From Piscicola geometra (Eukaryota > Annelida > Clitellata > Hirudinida > Piscicolidae): a stretch of 64,000 nucleotides of DNA. A program made the position numbers and the translations under genes. The DNA lies in contig OX030970.1 of NCBI GenBank assembly GCA_943735955.1, positions 6,195,624 to 6,259,623 on the forward strand, given 5' to 3'. Every line of letters begins with the position of its first letter. Position 1 is the stretch's first letter. Below the pieces are notes generated by a model. It was not told the origin of the DNA and ran no database searches. It saw nothing but the letters and a program-made list of their open reading frames with translations. Positions 19,830 to 30,310 of the stretch are shown one piece after another.

Positions 19830-21310
19830 TAGAATGGTGTGCGACCTTCTTGTCTTCGATGCACGTGACCCAGCCAGCGTAAACGTCTTTGGCATAGAAG
19901 GAGGTGTATGCTGAGTGAGTTGGCTTGATTGAGTACGGCTGTGTTGGTGACTTTGTCTTGCCATGTTATGCCAAGGATGCGTCGGAGACAGCGAAGATGA
20001 AAGCTTTCGAGACGATCCTCTTGCCTGGCATAGGTGGTCCAGGTTTCACTGCCATACAACAGAGTGCTGAGAACGCATGCTTGGTACACTTTGAGCTTGG
20101 TGTTTCGTGTCAGTTGGTTGTTGGTCCATACACGTTTGCTCAATCCGGCCATGACGCTGACCGCTTTGGCGAGCCTCTTGTCAATCTCGATGTCGAGGGA
20201 TAGGCTGCTAGTGATGACGGAGCCCAAGTATGTGAACTTGTCAGTGGCCTCCAGCACCTAATTGTGATTGTGATTGAGGGTGGAACAGGAATGTCTTGAC
20301 CCATGATGTTGGTTTTTTTGATACTGATGGTCAGACCGAATTCCCTGCAAGCCTGAGCAAAGCGATTCATCAGCTGCTGAAGGTGTTCGTCCGTGTGTGG
20401 CACCAGGGCCGCCTCATCAGCGAACAGCATGTCTCTGATGAAGACAGTGCAAATTTTTGTCTTTGCTCTTAGGCGTGCCATGTTCAGCAGTTTTCCGTCA
20501 CTTCTGGTGTGTGAATGGACACCTTCGGCAGACTCTTTAAATGCAAAGTTCAGCAGTATCGAGAACAAGATGCCGAATAATGTAGGCGCTAGCACACAAC
20601 CCTGTTTGATCTCACTCTTGATTATAAAGGATTCTGAGGTCTCTCCATCGTAGCTGACCACACCTTGCGTGTTTTCGTTATAAGAAGTTGTAATGTTGAG
20701 CAGCCGAGGTGGACAGCCGATCTTCTTGAGAAGCCGAAATAGGCCGTTCCTGCTTACAAGGTGGAATGCCTTGGTTAGGTCGATAAAGGCGATATACAAC
20801 GGCATCCGCTGCTCTCTGCACTTTTCCTGGAGCTGACGCACGGAGAAGATCATGTCGATTGTGGATCTTCCTGATCTGAAGCCGCATTGCGATTCAGGAT
20901 ACACACGACTTGCTAGGACTTGGAGACGGTTGAGGACAACGCGTGCAAAGGTTTTACCCACGACGCTAAGCAATGAGATGCCCCTGTAGTTGTTGCAGTC
21001 GCTGCTGTCGCCCTTGTTCTTATACAGGGTGACAATCTTGGCATTGCGCATGTCCTGTGGAACTCTACCTTCTCTCCAACTTAGGTAAAGGAGCTTGTGA
21101 AGTGGTTCTAGTAGAGACGGTTTACCGCATTTGATTATTTCTGGTGGGATGCCATCGTCTCCTGGTGCTTTTCCACTCTTTAAGGCATCAATAGCTTTGC
21201 TGAGTTCGTCCATGGTCGGCTCGACATCCAGCTCTTCCAAGACTCGGGTCGCGTTTGCAGTCGATCAATGCAGTTCTCTTGGCATCAATGACGGTCTTCA
21301 TTTGAACCAG
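19830..21310 (-). pseudogene. RTE-like LINE copy 2: 5'-truncated, internally deleted reverse transcriptase
   Basis: Very close in sequence to copy 1. It covers VIDAKRTALID, then jumps to VLEELDVEP and runs through the reverse transcriptase (GKAPGDDGIP, NYRGISLLSV, AFIDLTKAF, QGCVLAPTLFG) to the C-terminal RLRWLGHV region. A 323-bp deletion relative to copy 1 (positions 10089-10411) lies at a 4-bp AGTC repeat. Near its 3' end it jumps from gaaggtcgcacac to sequence resembling the zinc-finger end (ctagaagctgc), so a second internal deletion is likely. The active-site motif reads LFADEAAL, a change from the usual FADD that would impair activity. Confidence 0.9.
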
Positions 21311-21725
21311 GCGATGTTCTTGTATTTTTTTCCCAAAAATAACTTTGATACAAATTTTGTGTGTGAATAACTTCACATTAATCTCATTTTGTGCCAGTGA
21401 GATTTTAAAGCTATCAAACTACTTTTAGTGACCTCTCTTAGTGACTATGAAGTTTTTAAAAATGTGTATTTTAAAAATAAAATGTATTTTAATCTTTTTC
21501 TCAAATTATATTTAAATAAAAACTTGAAACCATTTATTAATAAAATTTTCAAATATTTTTGAATACTAAATTAATATGAAGCTATACAAAAATACAATAT
21601 AAATGTTGTAAGAGTGTGTTCAGTAGCCAGAAAAACACAGTGCATCTTAAGTATTAAGTAAAAAGTTAAACTTTTTCAATTGTTTCAATTTATTCAATGA
21701 AATTTGTGTGCGAGGAACAGGAATC
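21311..21725. other. AT-rich DNA, nothing recognised
   Basis: I see no coding region, RNA gene or strong repeat in this stretch. Confidence 0.5.
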
Positions 21726-21730
21726 TGTCT

Positions 21731-21922
21731 TCAATGATGTTCAGTCACTTGAAGCTGTTCTGCATCCTTTGTAAGCACTGAGTTGTCATCCGTTGCTAAC
21801 TTGACAGCACGTTCAGCACAGTCATTTACTACTCGAACGACTGCAACTATCTTTCGGCTTGTTGATAGCTGTCCTGACTCTCCCACGTATTTGGATATTA
21901 GCAGTGAACCATTGACATACAT
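21731..21922 (-). pseudogene. Orphan ORF fragment, probably from a transposon
   Basis: A 63-codon frame includes NGSLLISKYVGESGQLST, DCAERAVKLATDDNSVLTKD and AEQLQVTEHH. The composition is protein-like and GC is higher than the flanks. It may be a remnant of a repeated gene or transposon, but I cannot assign a family. No flanking exons with matching splice sites are evident. Confidence 0.35.
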
Positions 21923-21929
21923 TTGATGC

Positions 21930-22380
21930 CTTGAACTTCTTTCACGTTATAAACATTGTTATTGGCAAAAACAATTAATAACTGAAAAATCTGTATTAAT
22001 CAGGAAGTTTGACCTCACTGAGGGGTCACTTGTCCTTGAGATAAAGACCCAAGATTTTAAAACTATATGAGTTAAGTTGAATATAAATAAAATTTTTTGA
22101 ACACTCTACTTAACACACATATATGAAATATTAACCCTTGAAGACCAATAGAAAATAATGTTAAAATCAGATATTATCATCAATTGTGTGTTGTGTAATT
22201 TTTCTGCCTCACATAATTTATCACATGTGTCACGGCCCTCCATGTCATTTGATGTGACCGGAAAAGCTTGAAAGTTTTGAGTTAAAAATTTTTATAATAA
22301 AGGTTTCTTTTACTCATGGTATCTATTTCAGTGTATTCATCAAATTGACTTTCAGACACTTCCATTTTTAATGCTATGAT
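21930..22380. other. AT-rich DNA, nothing firm
   Basis: No gene is supported. 'gagataaagacccaagatttt' near 22037 has a reverse-complement relative near 27175, a hint of a small dispersed repeat. Confidence 0.35.
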
Positions 22381-22382
22381 AT

Positions 22383-22715
22383 GTGTTTGAGATGGCAACC
22401 CCTTTCGCTAGCCAAAAGAGAAAAGTTGATGCAGACGGAAGACTGTTTCAAGGAAAGGGAAAAAAGAATACTTCAAGAAAAAACAGGTATTTTTGGGTTA
22501 GGAGATGGTGTCAATTTTCAAAGTACAATCTGGCTCGACATTTGGACACCAAACACGGAACTAAGTACGCTGAAGCTGGCCTTCAAAAACGCATAAAGTT
22601 GTCCAAGAATGGAAAGAGCAACTGTGGCTGCAGCAAACTTCAATCGAAAACGAGGCTGCGCTGAAAACTAGCTTTGTTTTGGCTGAAGAAATCACCCCTG
22701 GTTTTTTAGAAAAAT
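22383..22715 (+). pseudogene. hAT transposase N-terminus, GTF2IRD2/ZBED5-like, decayed
   Basis: It starts MATPFASQKRKVDADGRLFQ and continues to YNLARHLDTKH and KYAEAGLQKRIKL. After a frameshift comes LKTSFVLAEEI. This order matches the BED-like N-terminal region of ZBED5/GTF2IRD2-type hAT proteins ('YNL.RH..TKH', 'VAEEI'). The expected Cys pair of the zinc finger is replaced after an internal change, so it is non-functional. Confidence 0.68.
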
Positions 22716-22904
22716 GAAAACAGTCTAATGATAAGGTGCATAAATGTGCTAATTTTCTTTTTTTCTCAAATTCCGCCTAAAGGGGTGGAATTTGACGCAT
22801 GAGCTTGTCTTTTTACGCGTTAGAGAGTTTCCGTTCATGAGAGGTAATTCAATGCAAAAACAATGCGTCCTTTGAAAATCTTTTTCCACGTGTTGGCCAA
22901 CTAC

Positions 22905-23130
22905 TTAACTTGCTGAAATGCTCAGATTTATGAAACGGGACAATTTGGCACTCTTTCCTTGCACTGACAGATCCAATTCTTCAGCAACAAAAATATCTTG
23001 AAAGTATGCAACATGTAGGAGCCAATAACATCCAACAGAGCTTGCGTTTTTAGCACAAATAGACGAGTAAGGACTTTTCCACGAGAAAGCCATCTGGCTT
23101 TTGTATGCAAAACAATGATTATAATAATAA
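22905..23130 (-). pseudogene. hAT transposase central fragment, GTF2IRD2/ZBED5-like, opposite orientation
   Basis: On the minus strand the frame reads LHTKARWLSRGKVLTRLF. A frame shift later comes YFQDIFVAEELDLSVQGKS. In ZBED5/GTF2IRD2-like transposases 'H.EVRWLSRG.VL.R.FEL' is followed by '..IF..LN.LN.SLQG', which matches. It lies 190 bp from the N-terminal fragment but on the other strand, so an inversion or two insertions are needed. Confidence 0.62.
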
Positions 23131-23269
23131 TGATAACAGTTATTTGTTCTCCACTCATCGCCATCTCCGTGAAGGAAATAAACTCGTTTTCAATGCACTT
23201 TTAAGGTTTTCTACTCTTGGAACATTATTAATGACAATTATTAGTGGTAACTTACCACAAGAGAACTGA

Positions 23270-23700
23270 CTCAGTTCTCTTGTGTTCTTGCCCAGCCCTT
23301 GTTCCAGGGCTGGGCAGTCTGTCCAGAGATGAGTTGTTGTCTCCTGGGCTGTCTTGCAGAGTCTGAATAAGTCTTCTTGGCTCAGACCAATTCTACATTG
23401 GTAGGCTCTGATCGCCGGGTGGTGCCCAGTACGGAACCTGCTCAGGCTGGTGCGAGCAAGTTTTGTGAGCTCCTCCTCAGCTTTCTTGAGCCTGCCTTTG
23501 TAGATGCCATTCAGCCCTGCTAGGCTCTTGAGTCAGTTCCCTTGTGTTCTTGCCCAGCCCTTGTTCCAGGGCTGGGCAGTCTGTCCAGAGATGAGTTTGT
23601 TGCCTCCTGGGCTGTCTTGCAAATTCTGCTCTGGCAGGGTGGCCGAAAGTACCCACATTTGAGGCCCAAGCGCCCCCCCCCCCCCCGCACCGCGTGGAGG
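23270..23700 (-). pseudogene. C-terminal tail of an RNase H-type LINE, with internal duplication
   Basis: On the minus strand it reads RTGHHPAIRAYQCRIGLSQE, then LFRLCKTAQETTTHLWTDCP. This is the post-RNase H zinc-knuckle tail (C-x2-C...H-x4-C) of I/Jockey-type LINEs. The first Cys is replaced by Phe. A block of about 105 bp (ccagggctgggcagtctgtc and flanks) occurs twice, at about 23272-23380 and 23533-23640. A poly-C run of about 15 lies near 23672-23686. Confidence 0.6.
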
Positions 23701-23759
23701 TTGTGGGTATGCGGTAGTGTTGTTGTTGTTGTTTAGCGTCCATGAGGCGGCATGGCGCT

Positions 23760-24190
23760 CGCTTGTTACCGGTTTGAGCTTTGTATTGCTGGACGCCTTG
23801 ACGGGTTTTTATGGTTTTTATTTTAATTCTTTTTTTATATAAACTCTTTTTTTTCTTTTTTTAAATTTCTATTTTATAATGTATTCTAGGGATTGTTAAT
23901 AAAACCCTCTCCTTTAGCTGAACTTCCTGAAAGCGTGTAAGACGTAGGGCTTTCAATTTACAGATCTTAAACCATAAATTTATTAGAAATTATACAAAAA
24001 TGAAAAACTTAAACTTTCTAACCCTAATCCTAACCTAGATAAAACTACTAACACACAATTGAATCATAAATTAAACCCTATTATTAATAAAAATTCTACT
24101 AAAGTCACTAATCATACAAATTATGATAACAATAAGAAAATAAATAATAATAACAAAGTTAACTTCAATAATATAATCTGTAAAAATACC
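23760..24190. other. AT-rich leader before a LINE fragment
   Basis: No gene is seen. From about 24000 the A/T-rich sequence 'aacactaaccc/aataataa' probably belongs to the degenerate 5' part of the CR1/L2-like LINE that becomes readable at 24196. Confidence 0.35.
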
Positions 24191-24725
24191 AATTTATAGT
24201 TTGGCCTTCTGAATATAAGATCACTTAATAATGATTCACTTCATGTCTCGGGTCTAATTACTTCTAATTCTTTAGACTTTCTTATTTTAACTGAAACTTG
24301 GCAAGAATCTGCTTCATCACCCTCCATTATTGCTTTTACTCCTACTGTTTTTCCTTTGTTGATCTAGCTCGGCCTCCGAATAATTAATAATTCAAAATCT
24401 ATTCCATTCCACTTAACTGACCACTACTTTATATATTTCAAACTATCTCTTGCTCAGCCTAACTTCCACTCTTCTATTGTTAAACGCTCTTGGTCTAATT
24501 TTGTTAAAATAAATTTTACTAAATGCTTTCTTTCTTTTGACTTTGTTTCTTAATCCTTTGCTGATGTGGATAATTTAATGGATAATTTCAATCTTGCTCT
24601 CTCTTCTAGATATTTTTGCTCCATTCAAAACTTTCCGGTATCGTATCTCCTCTAAAAAATCCCCATGGTATGATTGTGAGTGCATGACTTTTAAGCGACT
24701 AGTTCGCAAGTTGTTGGCGTCCTTC
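24190..24725 (+). pseudogene. CR1/L2-like LINE, endonuclease part (left half of an interrupted element)
   Basis: It reads FGLLNIRSLNNDSLHVSGLI, then SLDFLILTETWQESASS. After frameshifts come DHYFIYFKLSL-type sequence and finally SPWYDCECMTFKRLVRKL. These are hallmarks of the CR1/L2/Rex endonuclease and the inter-domain 'PWYD.EC..LKR..R' motif. The frame is interrupted by stops. The element continues at about 26000 after a nested insertion. Confidence 0.72.
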
Positions 24726-24764
24726 AGCCTAAGTAGACAAGGGACTTTTTGCGCCGAAGAGAAC

Positions 24765-24868
24765 TTTTCGCTGCTGGTTGGTGGTCGCTGCTGGTTGTTC
24801 GCTGCTGGTTGTTGGTCGTTGCTGGTTGTTGGTCGTTGCTGGTTGTTGGTCGTTGCTGGTTGTTGATC
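24765..24868. repeat. About 17-bp minisatellite (gctggttgttggtcgtt), about 6 copies
   Basis: Consecutive copies of gctggttgttggtcgtt with one variant (gctggttggtggtcgct). It lies at the left edge of the nested insertion. Confidence 0.92.
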
Positions 24869-24879
24869 AGTTCTAGGGT

Positions 24880-25840
24880 AGGTGTTTTTTCTTTTTCTTT
24901 TTGTTTTCAGTCTGCTTGTCGAGTGTTGCAGCACTCTGAGCCCATACGCACCCAGTAGGGCAGGCAAACTGTGATGGAACAACACCTATTTGACTGGGGG
25001 CTGCCCAGCTTAAGGCGGGCGGTAATTGTAAATAAGACATGGCGATCTCTCCCACCGTCGGAAGCAACCCCTGGCGCCATATGAAACATATGACTTATAA
25101 CCGGTAACTGCTACTTCCCGTGTTTTTTCAACGCTTTCAGCGAAGCTGGAGTGACCTCTCCAGGGCGTAAGCCTGGGCAAAATACTATGGGAGGTGAGTT
25201 GTAGCCCATGCAGCAGACCCCCCCTCTCCACGCTTGATGGTGAGTCCAAGGGAAAAGCAAAGCCGATACATGGGGAGCGGGGATGGCTTAGATGGTAGAC
25301 GTCGGACTTGCAACTTAAAGGTCGCCAGTTCAAATCCCTGACAAGCAACCGTGAACTATCATATACCTGGTGTATATGATGCGGTGTTTGCGACGTATGC
25401 ATTGAGAGATGTGTACGTCGTGTGGAGTGGCGTCTCTGGCGCATAAGAACCATGCTTCCTAGAACCATTGTAACATGGCCTGCGTCTGTCAGCTGTGAAT
25501 AATATAGAACATGAAAAAAATTAAAATAAAAAAAACGTCTTGAAACCATCAGCGTCGCAGGAGTTGCCGGAATGACTTTGTGAGCAAAGGTAAGCCGCCT
25601 TAGGGACTCCGGCTCTGGATTTGAAATGAGGGTTGACTCCCTTGGCCTTTAAATAGCCAAAACCTAACCTGTAAGGCAGCAGGGCCGTAACCCTGGCTGG
25701 GAGACTGAAGGGGTAATAGTACTTGTCTAAGGTGCTTCCCTGGTAGAGCGGGAATGTCTTACTTTCCCGTGCAGATAAGACACCTGCCCACTGCTCCTGG
25801 GTTGGTCGTTGACACTAAAAATTTGTTCATCCGCCCTTTA
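24880..25840 (-). mobile_element. RTE-like LINE 5' leader, minus orientation, nested in the CR1/L2-like LINE
   Basis: Its reverse complement is collinear with the LINE leader at 8230-8991 (ctgctgccttacaggtta-like, gagtccctaaggcgg, ccggcaactcctgc, cgccctggagaggtcac, cggttataagtc, gctgggcagcccccagtcaa). No endonuclease or RT sequence follows, so only a leader portion is present. It is itself split by a SINE at 25268-25540. Confidence 0.78.
25268..25540 (+). mobile_element. tRNA-derived SINE, family B, nested in the LINE leader
   Basis: The head ggggatggcttagatggtag contains the A box tggcttagatgg. About 35 bp on, cagttcaaatccc is a B box. The head resembles an Ala/Cys-type tRNA. The body ends in an A-rich tail (gaaaaaaattaaaataaaaa). 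Homology of the surrounding leader to 8230-8991 is interrupted exactly over this interval, which marks it as an insertion. Family B has a different body and tail from family A. Confidence 0.78.
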
Positions 25841-26004
25841 TCAGTTTTTGATCTTCGTGCTGTTGGGTAACCCAGATACCCTCCACACCAAAAAGTCCGA
25901 TTCATCGTCACAAGATGGTAGGGGGGTCAGTTTAGTCGCCGGCCACTCGACCACGACACAGGTTGTACTAGTTTACGTGATACTATTAGCAGGCTCTTAA
26001 TAGA
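25841..26004. other. Unassigned right part of the nested insertion
   Basis: GC-richer sequence (ggtaacccagataccctcc, gccggccactcgacc) between the LINE leader and the resumption of the host LINE. It is probably the remaining 5' leader sequence of the inserted element. Confidence 0.35.
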
Positions 26005-26870
26005 ACCTGACTTGACCATCGCAAGTATGAACGAACTTATCGATTTTTCCTTTTTTGTATCCACCTTGAATGAATGGAAAAATTATTTCTCCTATCGCAC
26101 TCTTCTTTTTAATAAACACTCTTTTCATTTAAGAAATTCAATTATCTCTTCCTCCAATCCTAAAAATAGGTGGTCTTTCTTATCTAAACTTTTACATAAA
26201 AACTCTCCTTCTCTATCTTTCTCTCCTGATAACTATCTTTAATTTCTTACTAATAAAATATCTAATATTAGATCTTCGTCTAATAATAGGCCTAAGCCAT
26301 CTTTTACGAAGTTTACTTCTGAATCATTGTCATTCTTCTCTCCTATCACATTGGACCATCTTACAAATATAATTAATTCCATGTCTTCCACTTCTTGTTC
26401 TCTAGATCTTATTCCTACAACCCTTTCAAAGAACTCTCCTTTTTATTCTATCCTATTGTCTTGGGTTTAGTTTACTTATCTTTGTCTGAATCTAAATTTC
26501 ATTCTGTCCTCAAATCTTCTTTTATTATTCATAAAATTGAGAAGCCTTCTCTTGATCCTGCATCCTTATCCAGTTTAGACCTGTATCCAATCTTTCTTTT
26601 CTTTCTGAGGTCCTTGAAAAAGATACTTCTCAACAATTAATCTTCTATCTAGAAAAAAACTCACTTCTTCCTTCTTCTTAATCTGGTTTCAGAATTGGCC
26701 ACTCCACTGACACTGCTTTACTTAAACTCTATAAAGACCTTATTTTAACTTATGATTCTAATGCATCTACCCTTCTTTCATGCCTTGATTTTTCATCTGC
26801 TTTTGATACTGTTGATCATACTCTTTTACTCGTTCGATCTTAGAAACCGGTTCATCTTGAGCAACCTCTC
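26005..26870 (+). pseudogene. CR1/L2-like LINE, reverse transcriptase part (right half of interrupted element)
   Basis: The region after the insertion reads FVSTLNEWKNYFSYRTLLFN and NRWSFLSKLLH, then, through several frameshifts, FRIGHSTDTALLKLYKDLIL and LSCLDFSSAFDTVDHTLLL. These match CR1/L2/Rex1 RT ('SGFR..HSTETALLK...D', 'LLDLSAAFDTVDH'). It breaks off before the YADD box near 26870. The junctions with 24725 and 26005 are collinear in the family's domain order. Confidence 0.75.
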
Positions 26871-26889
26871 CCTATATCGTTTTATCTGA

Positions 26890-27025
26890 ATCAAATATTT
26901 GTATTTTGAAAACGCATATATTAATATTTATTATAGAAATAATTTGCTGAAAATTTCATTGTTGTGCGAAAAAAAAGTTTGTTAAATAATTGACAAATTT
27001 AAGTTGGTAGTTGCTACACAGGGTC
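26890..27025. repeat. Dispersed repeat B, copy 2 (inverted relative to copy 1)
   Basis: The reverse complement matches 19395-19545 (see there). It directly abuts the broken end of the LINE RT. Confidence 0.7.
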
Positions 27026-27590
27026 TTAAAAAAAGAAATAAACATGATTTAAATTTGAAATATTTATTGAAATGAAATTATTGGAGATAGTCCTAGTTTA
27101 AAAGTATTAAATCAAGTCTTTTTTGCTTTTCACAAGGCTTAAACAGTCAAAAGTTTTAGCTTTTAAATTATATAATCTTGGGTCTCAAGTTGAATTTTTT
27201 TTAAAATAATCTTTATTCATCACAGCTTTACCGACGCAAGCCATGTTTCAAAAAATACAAAGAAATAGAAAGTGAACAAAAACCAAAATAAAATCGAGAA
27301 AGCGAAACAGATTGAAATTTAAAGATGAAAAATAATATAAATTTAAAATAAATCATAACTAAAATATAATTATTAGATTCTAATGCAAATGATAATGGAT
27401 TAAAATCAAACAACTCGACCAAGGATATGGTGAATATGATAATAAATAAAAAAAGTAATACAAATAAGAAATTATAATATAAAGATAAACTATAGAATGA
27501 GATGTTTCAGAAAACGAGAGAAGAATGTTTTGCTTTCAAACGTGTTATATCAATATATATCGAAATTGTGCTTACGGGGTCTTAAGTTAT
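27026..27590. other. AT-rich DNA and probable 3' UTR of the minus-strand LINE
   Basis: No gene is seen. The GC-poor sequence near 27200-27480 precedes the C-terminal end of the minus-strand LINE and may contain its 3' end. Confidence 0.35.
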
Positions 27591-27599
27591 GTGTAGATG

Positions 27600-29920
27600 C
27601 TTTAAGAGAAGGTAGAATTTGGTGAAGAACGTGGTCAGAGTTAGTAGACATTAAAAAAATACTTAAGTGTCTAAAGTGGTAAAAATATAAGTGATAGATG
27701 GGTCGTGAGAGGGAAGATATTTAAGTCTAATTAGTTTTTTAATGAAGGACTGAAGTTGTATAATTTGTTGCTGATTAGCAAAACCAGATCAAGAAGGAGC
27801 TGCATACTTAAGGTGAGAGATGATGAGGGACTCAGTGATGTCAAAGAGTTTGGCACCAAAGAGTCCATGGGAACGGATGGTTTTGATGGCATGAAAAGTT
27901 TGAAAGCATTTATTGATAATGTGATCTATGTGTGGTGAAATGTTGAGAGTGTCGGTGAATGTGATTCCTAAGATAGTGAGTTTGTTAGTTCGTTGAATGG
28001 ATGGATGTAAAACTGGAAGTGTGATGTGTTTATGACTATTGTGGATTACAAGTTCGAATGATTTTTTGAGGTTAGATAAAAGATTACTGAGCTTGGCCCA
28101 CTTAGAGAGGGAGTCAAGCTCTGATTGGATGGTATGAGTGTTAGATGATAGAATAATGAGATAAGTGTCATCAGCAAATTTTAATATTTTATTAGAAAGG
28201 TGTTATGCTTGAAGTGAAGAGGCGTTGATAGACCAAGAACTGAACCTTGGACCAAGCTAGAGTTGATGTGAAGGATACTCGAAAGTGGATTTAAATAAAT
28301 GGTGGAATGTGATCGGTTGCTGAGAAATGAAATAAGAAGGTTGTATATGTTGTCATCAAGAGGAAGAAGTGCAAGATTGGAGGCGAAGGTATGGTGATCG
28401 AAAGTGTCAAAGGCTTTAGTAAAGTCAAGAGCAATAAGGTGAACATGACTATTAGTTTTGAGAAGTGAAGTGATGGTAGACGTGATAGCAATTATGGCAG
28501 ATCCTGTCGGGCGAAAGGCGAATTGATCATTAAGAATAGGTATTACTGAAGGGTGATTGAAGCAAGGGTATATATATTGAGAAACTATGATTTTTTCAAA
28601 TGGCGTGATAATATTGGAGTGACTGAAATGGGGCGAAAGTCATGAGGCAATGTTGGATGTTTAGTTTTGGGGATGGGATGAATGATGCTGGATTTCCACT
28701 GAAGAGGAAAAAAAGAAGTGTTGATGCAGAACTGTAGATTTAAATAGGAGAGGAACATGAGATGAGATTGTAGACGTGAATGCAAAGTAATTGTTGAAGG
28801 AATCTGCATTAAGGTAGAAGAGCAATTTGTCGATGAAGATGATGCTCTCTTACCTCTAAGTTGGCTGACGGTTCTCCACATGGCTTTGCTTCCACGCCTA
28901 CAACTCTTCAATGATGAATGATTTGTGCTGATGATTATGTTTTTGATTCGATTGGTGATGGATGCGGCTAGTTGAAGATGACCCTTGCGCATGTGTTGAT
29001 TTTTCAAACGAAGAAGAGATTTGATGTAAGGGCTGATGAATGGTGGATCAGATGAACTAGTAGTGATGAACTTAGTTAGGTAGATCTTATCAAGAATAGT
29101 TGTAAGGGTCTTGTAAAAGAAATTGATGGAGTCAGGTAAGTTGTCTAAGTTGATTGTTAAGTCTGTGGCTGAAAAGGAGTCGAGGCAAGTTTTGTGTTGG
29201 GTTGGATGACGTCAGCGAAATGTATGGGTTTGACGGGTGGTGAATTTATTAGATGGAATATTGTTGATTATGGGTTGAATTGACACTCCAAGGAGTTTGG
29301 TGATGGTGTGAGAGATGTGTGTTTGTGTGATGTAGAGGTTTTTGTTAATGTTGGTAACGTACACTCGGTCAAGATTTTGTCCTTGGTGAGTGGGTCGTAG
29401 AAGATAGGTTGAAGGCCAGTGTGAAGAATTTTTTGGTGTAAAGGTTGGTTGAAGTCACCACCAATGATAAACCTAGAGTCATTGTCCAACATGGAGTTGG
29501 ACAACTCATCATTGTAGTCCATCAAGGTGGATTCTAGGTAAGTATGTTTGGGAGGGTGATAGATGCCGCATATGTGGTGGTGGGTGTTGTTGAATATACA
29601 CTTGAGGCATAGTACCTCAAGTGCATTGTCTTTGGTCGGAGATGATGGGATTATTATGTGTGTAGGCATGTCTTGTTTGATGTAGATCATGTCCCCTCCC
29701 CCTCACCTGGCGATGCGGTCGTGCCTAAAGCACACATAGCCCTTGATTGCCACAAGTGCATCGCTGTGGTGGGGCTTGAGCCATGTCTCGGTGATGATGA
29801 TGATGTCTGGATGAAGATGAAAAACATCACAGCGAAGATGTTCAATGGCATGAGGTTTGACGAAGCTGGTGATGTCGAGGATGTAGATGGAAGGTTGATA
29901 CACATTCATGTTCCTTGGTG
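27600..29920 (-). pseudogene. Jockey/CR1-type LINE, endonuclease to reverse transcriptase, near full length but frame-broken
   Basis: On the minus strand, endonuclease sequence begins near 29910 (CDVFHLHPDIIIITETWLKP) and continues with YIKQDMPT and FIIGGDFNQPLH. RT follows with SSIIHPIPK, HDFRPISVTPILSRHL, NDQFAFRPTGSA, LIALDFTKAFDTFDHH, SSLVQGSVLG and FADDTYLIILSS. The C-terminal thumb region is SELDSLSKWAKLSNL, then HITLPVLH, LTILGITFT and FQTFHAIKTIRSHG. Several frameshifts separate these blocks. The lineage is distinct from the RTE-like copies and from the CR1/L2-like one at 24-26.9 kb. Confidence 0.85.
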
Positions 29921-30049
29921 GTTATTAAATGCAGTAAATGGAATATTGATGAGGTTACTGGAATTAGAAGATCCATTATGGTTACAGCTGAGAGGTTTGG
30001 CTTGTTGTCGACTAGAGATTATAGTTGAAATATATCGTGGATGTTAAAC
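29921..30049 (-). other. 5' flank of the minus-strand LINE
   Basis: This continues in LINE-like sequence upstream of the endonuclease (reverse-complement ORF1/leader). No separate gene is seen. Confidence 0.3.
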
Positions 30050-30310
30050 GATCACATGTTAAAAATTCCGTTCACAGGGAATAGAACTTGCAGTTTCACT
30101 AAACAAAATTTTGGCTACTTCTTTTAGTATTGGAAATTATTCATTTTACTCTAATAAAATAAAAAATCTTTATAATCTTAAATTTTGGTGGAAAGTAATT
30201 GTGAATAATTTACCCTTCATCCCCATCTGAATTTTCTTTTTCGTTCATTATTATTATTTTCTCAATAATGTTAGAAATACGTTTTATTATAATTTTTACG
30301 TTATAAAGAC
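30050..30310 (-). pseudogene. hAT transposase C-terminal remnant, copy of 16095-16440
   Basis: The reverse complement follows 16095-16440 closely (attataataaa, attgaggaattagtaataatga-like, ccaccaaaattaaagatta, gtgaacggaatttttc). It retains the CERNF motif. It shows that the hAT lineage at 15.7-16.5 kb is repetitive. Confidence 0.62.

Noticed and set aside
24000..24060. Telomere-like aaccctaatcctaacc
   Set aside because: Only two or three imperfect units in AT-rich DNA.
25268..25345. Functional tRNA gene
   Set aside because: A and B boxes are present, but the arms do not pair well and the sequence continues into a SINE body with an A-rich tail.
25010..25549. 179-codon minus-strand frame
   Set aside because: It runs across the SINE and LINE leader and is not homologous to a protein I recognise.
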